Assembly (NCBI GenBank): GCA_947450365.1
Contig: CANFVE010000003.1
Location: forward strand, 41,767-105,766
Direction of reading: 5' to 3'
Length of the DNA: 64,000 nucleotides
DNA from: Cytophagaceae bacterium
Lineage (GTDB): Bacteria > Bacteroidota > Bacteroidia > Cytophagales > Spirosomataceae
The position numbers were made by a program, and so were the translations under genes. Shown here piece after piece: positions 44,556-52,659 of this stretch; position 1 is the first letter of the stretch, and each line of letters begins with the position of its first letter. The notes under the pieces were generated by a model. It saw only the letters and a program-made list of their open reading frames with translations. It was not told the DNA's origin and ran no database searches.

Positions 44556-45218
44556 ATGAAAAATTTGATCATTGCTCCTTCTGTTTTAGCGGCTGATTTT
44601 GCCCATCTCGGATCTGAGGTTCAGATGTTACAAGAATCCAAAGCCCAGTGGATCCACATCGATGTCATGGATGGGGTTTTTGTTCCCAATATTTCATTTG
44701 GTTTCCCAGTTATTGATGCAATCAAAAAGTATACAGATAAGTTTTTGGATGTACATTTAATGATTGTCCAACCGGAAAAATACCTTGAAAAATTTGCTCA
44801 GGCAGGTGCTCATATGATCACCGTGCATTTGGAGGCATGTCCGCATATTCATCGGACGATCCAGCAAATTAAAAGTTTAGGTTGTCAAGCCGGCGTTGCC
44901 ATCAATCCAGGTACACCGGTTCACGCCTTACAAGATATATTGGCGGATGTTGATTTAGTACTCATTATGTCAGTAAATCCAGGTTTTGGAGGGCAAAAAT
45001 TTATTTCAAATGCTATTTCGAAAACGAAAGAAGTAGCCAGAATGGCCAAAGAGGCTGGGAATCCAACGGTATTTATTGAGATTGACGGAGGTGTTTCGTT
45101 AAGCAATGCCCCAGCTTTGATTGAGGCAGGAGCCAATGCATTAGTGGCGGGAAGTTTTGTATTCAATTCAAAGGATCCCCAAGAAACAATAAGTCAATTA
45201 GTTGATTTGGCTAAATAG
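44556..45218 (+). CDS. rpe: Ribulose-phosphate 3-epimerase
   Basis: Pentose-phosphate enzyme of 220 residues that interconverts ribulose 5-phosphate and xylulose 5-phosphate. TIM-barrel motifs: APSVLAADFAHLG (7-19), HIDVMDGVFVPNISFG (metal ligands His and Asp), DVHLMI, VNPGFGGQKF and EIDGGVSLSNA. The N-terminus MKNLIIAPSVLAADF fixes the start, which matters because the only promoter-like element ends 4 nt upstream. The stop overlaps the beginning of the next gene's region; the next ATG is 6 nt on. Confidence 0.96.
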   Translation: MKNLIIAPSVLAADFAHLGSEVQMLQESKAQWIHIDVMDGVFVPNISFGFPVIDAIKKYTDKFLDVHLMIVQPEKYLEKFAQAGAHMITVHLEACPHIHRTIQQIKSLGCQAGVAINPGTPVHALQDILADVDLVLIMSVNPGFGGQKFISNAISKTKEVARMAKEAGNPTVFIEIDGGVSLSNAPALIEAGANALVAGSFVFNSKDPQETISQLVDLAK

Positions 45219-45223
45219 TGTGT

Positions 45224-47254
45224 ATGAGGCTATTCCAAAACGTTATTTGGGTTTTATTTATAGCGTTAAATTCGATAAATCTCTATGCCCAAAAAATACA
45301 ATGGGCTTCTAAAATCATTTCAGTTTCGAGTGAATATTCAGATCCCTTATTAGCTAAAGAATTTAAGGCGATTCACCTGTTAGGTAGACCGAGTAAATAT
45401 CCAAAATTTCAAAACAGCCCAAGTGCTTGGCAATCCTTAACGCCCGATAATCCCGCTGGCGAATATGTCATTGTGGGGTTTGATACGACTCAAATCGTAA
45501 AACAAGTGGCGGTTTTTGAAAATTTTGGAGCGGGTTCCATTACTCGAATTGACGCATTAGATAATAACAATAAGCTTTATTTATTAAAGGAATTTCCGGC
45601 AGGTTATGCGAAAGCGGCGGGTCAGGTCACCTATGTCCAATTGCCTGTAAGTACGGCATTTAAAGTTCGTGGCATTAAAATTTCAATGAATTCAGAACGA
45701 ATAAAGGGTTTTTCGCAAATAGACGCAATCGCCATTTCAGATGAAGATAAAAGTATTGAGGAAAGTATTCGCCTTGTTCCAGAACCTAATGCCATGTATT
45801 TCAAAGAAAATTTGGGTAATGCGATTAATTCAGCTTACAACGAGATTTGTCCTGTGGTGAGTCCTGATGGGAAACGCTTATATTTTACTCGTTGGAAACA
45901 TCCAGACAATTTAGGAAAAGATAAAAATCAGGACATTTGGTTTTCTACCTTAAAGGAGGATAAAACGTGGTCAAAGGCTCAATTATTTCCAGCACCGATC
46001 AATAATGATGAAAACAATGCCATTTGTGGTATTTCGTTGAACGGCAAGACCATACTTTTGAATAATGTGTATGGAAAAGATGGCCAAATGGAAAAGGGTG
46101 TTTCCATGTCATTTTTGCTTCGTACCGGTGATTACAGTTTCCCAAAAGCACTGAAAATTTTAAATTTTAAAAACCGATCCGAATTTTCTGAATATACCCT
46201 AGCCCCGAATGGAAAGGTACTTCTGATGACCACAGAAACGAAAGATTCATATGGGGGGAAAGATATATATGTTTCTTTTTTAAAGACGGATGAAACTTGG
46301 ACTGAGCCTAAGAATATTGGTTCGGTGGTTAATACAGGGGAATCTGAAAGTACGCCATTTATTGCGCCTGATGGCGTTACGATGTATTTTTCTTCGAGTG
46401 GTCACGTTGGTTATGGGAATAATGATATCTTCTTGACACGCCGATTGGATGATTCTTATTTGAATTGGTCCGTTCCGGAAAATGTAGGTCCCGTGGTTAA
46501 TACACCTCAGTGGGATGGCTATTTTTCTGTCGCCGCACAGGGGGATTATGCGTATTTTAGTTCCGTAGAGAATTCAATGGGTGCAGAGGATATATTCCGG
46601 ATTAAGATTCCACCGAAAGTTAAACCACTCACTTTGGTGCAAATCAATGGTACCGTTTTCAATGAAGAAAATAAAGAACCGATTGCTGCGAAATTAATGA
46701 TTCGGGGACAAGCTTTAGGGGATTCGATGTCGGTCGATTTTGATCCCTACAATGGAGATTTTAGTTTTATGTGGCCCGCGAAAAAGCCATTTTTATTGGA
46801 AGTAAAATCGAAAGGATTTATTTCCAAAGTGGAGCGTTTTGATTTCAGTAAAGAACCTGGATTTAAATCTGTTTCACGTCAGTATGGCCTTTCAGCCTTG
46901 CAATTGAATAAACAGTTTAATTTACCTACGATCAATTTTGCCCAAAGTAAATCAGAATTATCACCTGATTCATTCGATGAATTAGATAATATTGTGTCCA
47001 TTTTACGTGATAATCCTAGTTTTGGGATTTTATTGGAAGGTCATACGGATAATCAAGGCGATTGGAATGAGAATTTGAAATTATCCTTAAGTCGGGTCGA
47101 AAGTGTACGAGATTATTTAGTGTTAAAGGGAATAGTAAAAGAACGTATACGCGTAAAAGGTTGGGGTGGTACGAAACCGATCATGAGCAATATGGTGGAG
47201 GAACGTCGACGATTTAACCGAAGAGTAGAATTTACTTTATTTGCCAACGAATGA
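45224..47254 (+). CDS. OmpA-family protein with PD40 propeller repeats
   Basis: Exported 676-residue protein (signal MRLFQNVIWVLFIALNSINLYA). A GTG at 45218 is also in frame, but the ATG at 45224 suits the signal better. After an N-terminal discoidin-like sandwich (about 25-170) come PD40/WD40-like repeats (PVVSPDGKRLYFTRW, FIAPDGVTMYFSS, GDYAYFSS), a carboxypeptidase-regulatory-like domain (about 480-560) and an OmpA C-terminal peptidoglycan-binding domain (INFAQSKSEL, LEGHTDNQGDWNENLKLS, RRFNRRVEF). The layout resembles T9SS PorE-like proteins but lacks their TPR part, so only a general cell-wall-anchored envelope role is claimed. Confidence 0.83.
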   Translation: MRLFQNVIWVLFIALNSINLYAQKIQWASKIISVSSEYSDPLLAKEFKAIHLLGRPSKYPKFQNSPSAWQSLTPDNPAGEYVIVGFDTTQIVKQVAVFENFGAGSITRIDALDNNNKLYLLKEFPAGYAKAAGQVTYVQLPVSTAFKVRGIKISMNSERIKGFSQIDAIAISDEDKSIEESIRLVPEPNAMYFKENLGNAINSAYNEICPVVSPDGKRLYFTRWKHPDNLGKDKNQDIWFSTLKEDKTWSKAQLFPAPINNDENNAICGISLNGKTILLNNVYGKDGQMEKGVSMSFLLRTGDYSFPKALKILNFKNRSEFSEYTLAPNGKVLLMTTETKDSYGGKDIYVSFLKTDETWTEPKNIGSVVNTGESESTPFIAPDGVTMYFSSSGHVGYGNNDIFLTRRLDDSYLNWSVPENVGPVVNTPQWDGYFSVAAQGDYAYFSSVENSMGAEDIFRIKIPPKVKPLTLVQINGTVFNEENKEPIAAKLMIRGQALGDSMSVDFDPYNGDFSFMWPAKKPFLLEVKSKGFISKVERFDFSKEPGFKSVSRQYGLSALQLNKQFNLPTINFAQSKSELSPDSFDELDNIVSILRDNPSFGILLEGHTDNQGDWNENLKLSLSRVESVRDYLVLKGIVKERIRVKGWGGTKPIMSNMVEERRRFNRRVEFTLFANE

Positions 47255-48372
47255 AAGGAACCCAGGATATCTATTTTAACCAATTAAACGGGATACGCTT
47301 TGTCGCCGTGTTTTTTGTATTAATGGATCACTGGCTCGTTCCTATCATGCCCTTCCCTACGGGGCATTTAGGCGTGGTTATCTTCTTTGTATTGAGTGGA
47401 TTTTTGATTACACGGATTTTATTCGAAAGTGCTGATGAGGTTCGGACTCAACAGGCATCCCTATGGCGCAAATTAGGTAGATTTGTTTTTCGACGATCCT
47501 TACGAATATTCCCTATCTATTATGTGGTTTTGTTGGTAGGTTTAATCTTTCAAATATCGAATTTTAAAGAAATTTGGCTTTGGTTGCTTAGCTATACGCC
47601 CAACCTCTATATGATGTGGAAGGGCACTTGGTTAGGTGTTTGGGATCACCTATGGTCCTTAGCTGTCGAGGAACAATATTATTTGGTGTTTCCTTATTTT
47701 ATTTTATTTGTAAAAAAAGGGAATTACAAATGGTTATTTTTCAGCATGATCGGGATTGGTTTAATTTCCCGTTTTTTCTTTTTTGCGTATAATGATCATG
47801 ACTACATTGAAAATAGGTATATGGTTTCGAATGTGAATCCATTGAATGCCTTGGATTGTTTTGGTTTAGGCGGGATGTTGGCCTATGTATTTCATTATCA
47901 ACCCCAAAAATTTATTGGGCTCACAAAGCAAAATTTCGGGCTTTATCTATCAGCTTTAGGCTTAGTTACTGTGCTTTATTTATCTGCAAATGCCCCTTAT
48001 TCGTATGATAATATATGGTATTCAGTTCTTGAACGCTTTATTTCTGCATTATTTGCTTTCTTTTTGATAGCAATAGCAGTTGCTGAAAAAAAATCTGTTT
48101 GGGCCTCTTTTTTAACGCATCCATGGATTTCTTATTTGGGAAAGATTTCCTATGGTTTGTATCTGTATCATAATTTTATTTACAATTATTACCATACGAA
48201 GGGAAACACACTTTGGGGATATGTAACGGATCATTTTTCGATCTTACGTGCAGATTTCTTCAATTTTACTTTTACGGTTTTTACTATCAACTTAATTATA
48301 TTAATTTTGGTGGCTAGTTTCTCCTGGTTTTTCATAGAAAAACCAATCAATGCTTATAAAAACAAATACTAG
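47251..48372 (+). CDS. Acyltransferase family 3 membrane protein (OafA-like)
   Basis: A 373-residue polytopic inner-membrane protein with about ten hydrophobic helices. Family-3 signature at the N-terminus: LNGIRFVAVFFVLMDHW (catalytic-type His) and GVVIFFVLSGFLITRIL, then RRSLRIFPIYYVV and DHLWSLAVEEQYYLVFP. Such enzymes O-acylate surface sugars or lipids. It overlaps the OmpA-family gene by 4 nt and is followed directly by a GT2 glycosyltransferase, which fits surface glycan or glycolipid modification. The acceptor is unknown. Confidence 0.87.
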   Translation: MKGTQDIYFNQLNGIRFVAVFFVLMDHWLVPIMPFPTGHLGVVIFFVLSGFLITRILFESADEVRTQQASLWRKLGRFVFRRSLRIFPIYYVVLLVGLIFQISNFKEIWLWLLSYTPNLYMMWKGTWLGVWDHLWSLAVEEQYYLVFPYFILFVKKGNYKWLFFSMIGIGLISRFFFFAYNDHDYIENRYMVSNVNPLNALDCFGLGGMLAYVFHYQPQKFIGLTKQNFGLYLSALGLVTVLYLSANAPYSYDNIWYSVLERFISALFAFFLIAIAVAEKKSVWASFLTHPWISYLGKISYGLYLYHNFIYNYYHTKGNTLWGYVTDHFSILRADFFNFTFTVFTINLIILILVASFSWFFIEKPINAYKNKY

Positions 48373-49122
48373 ATGCCGAATACACTTGAATTAGTCGTAG
48401 TCATTCCTGCTTATAACGAAGAGGCGTGTATTGAATCTGTTATTTTACATTGGATTGAGGGTATTTCGTCATTTATTCCCAAAGATCAATTTAAGATTTT
48501 AGTCATAAATGATGGTTCTAAAGATCAAACGGGTAAACTATTAGATGAAATTTCAGGTGATCATCCTAATTTAATTGCCAAACATCAATTAAATGGTGGA
48601 CATGGTAATGCGGTGGTGAATGGTTATAAAATGGCCTTGGAATTACATCCTGATTATGTCTTTCAAACGGATTCTGACGATCAATTTATCCCGGAAGACT
48701 TCCAAAAATTCTGGGTTAAGAGGCATGAATCTCAGTTTATATTAGGCCATCGACTCGTGCGCCACGATGATCCTTTTCGATTAATCATTACTCGAATTCT
48801 AAAGTATTCCTTGGTTTTACTTTATGGGACCTATATCAATGATGCAAATATCCCATTCCGTTTATTTAAAACTAGCTTTTTGAAAAAACTTTTAGCTGCA
48901 TTACCTACGCCTACCCCATTTGCTCCAAATATTTTTCTTTCGGTGTTGGCAAAAAAATCAGGTGAGAATTTATTCAACATACCTGTTACCCATAAAGAGC
49001 GGGAAACGGGTGAAGTATCCATTCGACATTTTAAATTGCTTCAAGTTTGTTGGCAAAGTTTCAAAGAAATAGCCGCATTCCGAATGAATTTAAATTCCTT
49101 AGTTCGAAAAATTAGGCAATAA
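48373..49122 (+). CDS. Glycosyltransferase family 2
   Basis: A 249-residue GT-A type transferase with no membrane segment at the N-terminus. It begins VVVIPAYNEEACIESV, has VINDGSKDQTGKLLDE for nucleotide-sugar binding and QTDSDDQF as the likely DxD metal site, then GHRLVRHDDPFRL and IPFRLFKTSFLKK. Related proteins make polyprenyl-phosphate sugars (dolichyl-phosphate mannose synthase-like). It starts one base after the acyltransferase stop and is followed by a terminator, so it closes the rpe-to-GT2 run. Confidence 0.85.
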   Translation: MPNTLELVVVIPAYNEEACIESVILHWIEGISSFIPKDQFKILVINDGSKDQTGKLLDEISGDHPNLIAKHQLNGGHGNAVVNGYKMALELHPDYVFQTDSDDQFIPEDFQKFWVKRHESQFILGHRLVRHDDPFRLIITRILKYSLVLLYGTYINDANIPFRLFKTSFLKKLLAALPTPTPFAPNIFLSVLAKKSGENLFNIPVTHKERETGEVSIRHFKLLQVCWQSFKEIAAFRMNLNSLVRKIRQ

Positions 49123-49152
49123 AAAAGCCCATTCGAGAGGAATGAGCTTTTT
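49122..49152 (+). terminator. Terminator after the GT2 gene
   Basis: Stem AAAAAGC-C-CATTC / GAATG-A-GCTTTTT (arms 49122-49134 and 49140-49152) with one C/A mismatch and a GAGAG loop, rich in A before and T after. It separates this run from the converging ahpD gene and can work in both directions. Confidence 0.8.
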
Positions 49153-49170
49153 AAGACAACCTAAACAATA

Positions 49171-49743
49171 TTACAGTAATACAAGCAAACTTTTAATAAT
49201 CGCTGTCAAACGAATCGCATCTAAAATACGATTCTCGGTAGCTCCGTGATTTTTGACAGATTGTTCATGTGAAGCTACACACATCTCACATCCATTTATC
49301 GCAGATACCGTTAAACTCGCTAATTCAAAAAATTCCTTCCCTAACACAGGATTCATCATAATTGACATTCGTATGCCAGCCGGCGCACTGTTGTAGAAAT
49401 CTTTATTGACAAAATGCTTAAAGCGATAATAAATATTATTCGCATTCAATAAAGAAACCAACGCATGTATTTCATTTAATTCAGCAGCAATCGCTCCTTT
49501 TAAGGTAGCCAATTCAGTTAATGATGCGATCGTCCGCTCATGTTTCTGGTTGATGGAAACGGCCAAAGCCAATAAAACGGCTTCTTTTTCTGTTAAGGTC
49601 GCAGCTTTCAACGAATTCGAAACATTTATTTTTAAATCTTTCACATACCGGTGATCCGCCGCGTCTAATTGATCCAATAATGGAAATGTTTCTGTGATAG
49701 GAATATGTAATTCCAGCAATAAATTATCTCTAGTTTCACTCAT
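49171..49743 (-). CDS. ahpD: Alkylhydroperoxidase AhpD-like protein
   Basis: A 190-residue carboxymuconolactone decarboxylase-fold protein with the complete AhpD redox site: Glu140, Cys152, Cys155 and His159 in the segment from FFELASL to GCEMCVASHEQS. The Glu-Cys spacing of 12 and the CxxCxxxH pattern equal those of Mycobacterium tuberculosis AhpD (Glu118, Cys130, Cys133, His137). AhpD passes electrons from a dihydrolipoamide carrier to AhpC. It lies 44 nt downstream of ahpC on the same strand, with a hairpin in the gap. Cytoplasmic. Confidence 0.9.
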   Translation of the reverse strand: MSETRDNLLLELHIPITETFPLLDQLDAADHRYVKDLKINVSNSLKAATLTEKEAVLLALAVSINQKHERTIASLTELATLKGAIAAELNEIHALVSLLNANNIYYRFKHFVNKDFYNSAPAGIRMSIMMNPVLGKEFFELASLTVSAINGCEMCVASHEQSVKNHGATENRILDAIRLTAIIKSLLVLL

Positions 49744-49754
49744 GTTATTTCAAT

Positions 49755-49780
49755 TTAAAAGCCCTAGTTTCCTAGGGCTT
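49755..49780 (-). terminator. Hairpin between ahpC and ahpD (attenuator-like)
   Basis: Perfect 9-bp stem AAGCCCTAG / CTAGGGCTT (49759-49767 and 49772-49780) with a 4-nt loop. In the ahpC-to-ahpD direction it is followed by TTTTAAATTG, a weak T-tract, so it may stop part of the transcripts and lower ahpD relative to ahpC, or stabilise the ahpC message. Confidence 0.6.
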
Positions 49781-49787
49781 ATGTCAA

Positions 49788-50336
49788 CTATAATGTATCG
49801 TCGCCAGCTTTCCAGTTACATGGACATAATTCATCCGTTTGTAATGCATCTAAGACACGTAATACCTCATCTACATTTCTTCCTACCGATAAATCATTGG
49901 CACAAACCCAACGAACAATCCCATTCTGATCAGCAATGTAAGTAACACGATAGGCCACTTTTTCACCTTCAGTTAAAATACCTAATTCTTCAGCCAATGA
50001 TTTTGACGTATCAGCTAACATAGGGAATTTTAAATCACGTAAATCATCGTGGTCACGACGCCAAGCCGCATGTACAAATTCAGAATCCGTAGAAGCTCCA
50101 ATTAAAACCGCATCACGATCTGAAAAATCACCCGCACGACGATTAAATTCAGCGATTTCCGTTGGACATACAAAAGTGAAATCCTTTGGCCACCAGAACA
50201 TAACTAACCACTTTCCTTCTTTTTTATGATCTTCCGAAGTGATTTCTACAAACTCCTTCCCTTTTTCGATGGATACTACTGCCGTTTTTGAAAACGCCGG
50301 GAACGTACTTCCCAATCCTAACATGTGATTTGCCAT
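49788..50336 (-). CDS. ahpC: Peroxiredoxin AhpC
   Basis: A 182-residue 2-Cys peroxiredoxin that reduces hydrogen peroxide and organic or peroxynitrite oxidants. Peroxidatic Cys57 is in DFTFVCPTEIAEF. Two further cysteines, Cys171 and Cys173, are in the C-terminal ELCPCNWKAGD, the same CxCNW arrangement as mycobacterial AhpC (Cys174 and Cys176), which is recycled by AhpD. No AhpF is nearby, in keeping with that. The gene is divergent from oxyR across 102 nt, with a good TTTG-N20-CACCTTTG promoter, so peroxide induction through OxyR is likely. Confidence 0.95.
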   Translation of the reverse strand: MANHMLGLGSTFPAFSKTAVVSIEKGKEFVEITSEDHKKEGKWLVMFWWPKDFTFVCPTEIAEFNRRAGDFSDRDAVLIGASTDSEFVHAAWRRDHDDLRDLKFPMLADTSKSLAEELGILTEGEKVAYRVTYIADQNGIVRWVCANDLSVGRNVDEVLRVLDALQTDELCPCNWKAGDDTL

Positions 50337-50368
50337 TTTATTTGTTCAGTTTATTTTAAAAATTTTTA

Positions 50369-50400
50369 CAAAGGTGAATCTATTTTATGTATTAGTCAAA
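50369..50400 (-). promoter_or_regulatory. ahpC promoter
   Basis: On the minus strand TTTG (complement of 50397-50400), 20-nt spacer, then CACCTTTG (complement of 50369-50376; seven of eight to TAnnTTTG), 32 nt before the ahpC ATG. The spacer overlaps the AT-rich area where OxyR would bind. Confidence 0.55.
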
Positions 50401-50411
50401 TCTATATTTTT

Positions 50412-50419
50412 TATATTTG
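50412..50419 (+). promoter_or_regulatory. oxyR -7 promoter element
   Basis: TATATTTG, exact TAnnTTTG, ends 19 nt before the oxyR ATG at 50439. It lies only 12 nt from the -33 element of the divergent ahpC promoter, so one bound OxyR could affect both. Confidence 0.55.
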
Positions 50420-50438
50420 TATAACTTTTACTTATACC

Positions 50439-51359
50439 ATGACGATTACTCAATTGGAATACATAATCGCTCTAGCTGATTATCAAAATTTTTCGAAGGC
50501 TGCAGATTTTTGTTGTGTAAGTCAACCGAGTCTGAGCATGCAAATTCAGAAATTGGAGGAAGAATTAAACGTGGTGATTTTCAATCGAAAGGCCAAACCT
50601 ATTTGTCCTACCCCACAAGGTGAGGAAATTCTATTAACAGCTCGTCGGATTTTGGTGGATTCGAAATCTATATTGTCTTTATCAAAAGGTTGGAGTTCAG
50701 AGGTAGCTGGTTCTGTTTCTATTGGGGTAATTCCTACGATAGCACCGTATTTAGTCCCTAAGTTTTTATCCAAATTCCAAAAGGCCTTTCCGCAACTATC
50801 GATTCGTATTGCCGAAACCACGACAGAGAACATTAAAAAGGAATTGAAAGCAGGAAAATTAGATATAGGTATTTTAGTAACTCCGTTAAATGAAGATTTT
50901 GTTGAAATTCCTCTGTATTATGAGGAGCTATTTTTGTATTCAAATGCCTACGATCAAGAAGGAAGAATTGAAAATGTAGTAGATCCCGAAAAGCTTTGGT
51001 TGTTGGAAGAAGGACATTGTCTTAGTAATCAAGTAAATTCGATTTGTAATATGCAGAATCGCCAACATGCTGAATCTAGAATTGCATACGATACAGGTAG
51101 TTTAGAAACCATCGTTCGATTGGCTGAGGATGGAAATGGACAAACCATTATCCCACAAATGCTGATACCTTATTTGGATGGAGCGAATCAAGAAAAAGTT
51201 TTCGAGCTACCTTCTCCTTCCCCCGTTCGTGAAGTATCGATAGTTCATACAAATCAATATACAAGAAAGGGAATCATTCATGCTTTCCGAAAGGCTATTG
51301 TAGCGGAAATACCTGTTGATTGGTTAACCTGGACCGGAAGATCTATTATCCCAATTTAG
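50439..51359 (+). CDS. oxyR: LysR-family peroxide sensor OxyR
   Basis: A 306-residue LysR-type regulator. The N-terminal helix-turn-helix (ITQLEYIIALADYQNFSKAA to SLSMQIQKLEEEL) is followed by the effector domain. The redox pair is Cys194 and Cys203 in EEGHCLSNQVNSIC, with the same nine-residue spacing and the same GHC context as Cys199/Cys208 of E. coli OxyR, so it should form the sensing disulfide. The ATG at 50439 is chosen over upstream codons because it begins the DNA-binding domain and follows a promoter element. Divergent to ahpC. Its last 14 nt overlap the converging transporter gene. Confidence 0.93.
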   Translation: MTITQLEYIIALADYQNFSKAADFCCVSQPSLSMQIQKLEEELNVVIFNRKAKPICPTPQGEEILLTARRILVDSKSILSLSKGWSSEVAGSVSIGVIPTIAPYLVPKFLSKFQKAFPQLSIRIAETTTENIKKELKAGKLDIGILVTPLNEDFVEIPLYYEELFLYSNAYDQEGRIENVVDPEKLWLLEEGHCLSNQVNSICNMQNRQHAESRIAYDTGSLETIVRLAEDGNGQTIIPQMLIPYLDGANQEKVFELPSPSPVREVSIVHTNQYTRKGIIHAFRKAIVAEIPVDWLTWTGRSIIPI

Positions 51360-52659
51360 TTTCAGGCTTTTCAATGCGTTTGATTTGGTATAAGAACCAT
51401 AAACTTCCTGCAAAAACAAAAACAAGAATCAAAATGCCTAAGCGCATGTTGCCCGTTAGTTGAATAATTAAACCAAAGATAAATGTTCCAATAACTGTGC
51501 TTAAGCGATCGCAGACATCATAAAAACTAAAATAAGATGCGGTATCTTTTTCGTGCAAAGGACATAATTTGGCATATGTTGCACGACTCGTGGATTGAAT
51601 TCCTCCCATCACAAACCCGATCGCGGCAGCCAATAAATAAAAATTGAATTTATCCGTAACCGTGTAGGCATAACAACAAACGGCAATCCAAACCCCTATA
51701 ATGGCCATTAATGCCAAAATATTCCCAAGCTTTTTACTTAGTTTGGCGCATGTAAAGGCTCCTGGTATTGCGATGAGTTGAATTAAAAGGATGGTTACAA
51801 TCAATGCATCCGAAGGAAGTTTTAGTTCTTGGCTTCCAAATAAAGCTCCCAAATACATCACTGTTTGCGCGCCCATATTAAATAAAAAGAAGCTCATAAG
51901 AAATTGTTTTGTGACCGGTTTTTGCGCTATTTCATTCGCTACATGTTTTAATTCTAAAATGCCTCCTAACCACCAATTGGCACGATCTTTTTCCTTTTTC
52001 TTAGAATTAGGCAAATAATAAAAGGGAATTTGCGCAAAAAGTAACCACCAGATACCTACCGATAAAAAGGATATTCGGGAGGCCATACCTGCATCTATTT
52101 GGCCATACCATTCAGGCTTTAGGAGCATCGTTAAATTTTGAACGAGTAAAAGTACGCTTCCGATATAGCCTAATGAAAATCCTTTGGCGCTCAAGGAATC
52201 GAATCGATCTGCTGTGGCTATTTCGGGCAAAAATGAATTATAAAAAACAATACTTCCGCCCCAACCGACAATTGATAAAAGGAATGCAATCGTACCGAGG
52301 TAATACCTGCCTGGCGTAAAGAAAAATAGAGCAATACAGCTAAAGGATCCGAGATAACAAAAAAATCGCATGAATGATTTTTTGTTTCCCATATAATCGG
52401 CAATACCAGACAAAAAGGGTACGATACCCGCTAATAACAAAAATGCTATGGAAATGGAATAAGAATAAATAACCGTATTGCGCATCGAAAACCCAAAGAT
52501 ATCAAGCATCTCTGGATTTGAATTTCCTGCCATAATCGCTGCTATGGGAAAATAGATAGGAAAAATAGCTGAGGTAATTGTTAACGAATGGACCGAATTT
52601 GCCCAATCATAAAACGCCCACGCATTTAAAATTTTAGGTTTATTTAATTCTTTTTCCAT
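51346..52659 (-). CDS. MFS transporter, UMF1/Atg22-like
   Basis: A 437-residue membrane protein with about twelve helices. The N-terminal NAWAFYDWANSVHSLTITSAIFP is characteristic of the UMF1 (vacuole effluxer Atg22-like) branch of the major facilitator superfamily, as are FLSGIADYMGNKKSFM and GIQSTSRATYAKLCP. Bacterial members are uncharacterised; amino-acid or other small-molecule export is a guess from the yeast relative. The start shares one base with the parC stop, so it is co-transcribed with topoisomerase IV. Confidence 0.85.
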   Translation of the reverse strand: MEKELNKPKILNAWAFYDWANSVHSLTITSAIFPIYFPIAAIMAGNSNPEMLDIFGFSMRNTVIYSYSISIAFLLLAGIVPFLSGIADYMGNKKSFMRFFCYLGSFSCIALFFFTPGRYYLGTIAFLLSIVGWGGSIVFYNSFLPEIATADRFDSLSAKGFSLGYIGSVLLLVQNLTMLLKPEWYGQIDAGMASRISFLSVGIWWLLFAQIPFYYLPNSKKKEKDRANWWLGGILELKHVANEIAQKPVTKQFLMSFFLFNMGAQTVMYLGALFGSQELKLPSDALIVTILLIQLIAIPGAFTCAKLSKKLGNILALMAIIGVWIAVCCYAYTVTDKFNFYLLAAAIGFVMGGIQSTSRATYAKLCPLHEKDTASYFSFYDVCDRLSTVIGTFIFGLIIQLTGNMRLGILILVFVFAGSLWFLYQIKRIEKPETKLG

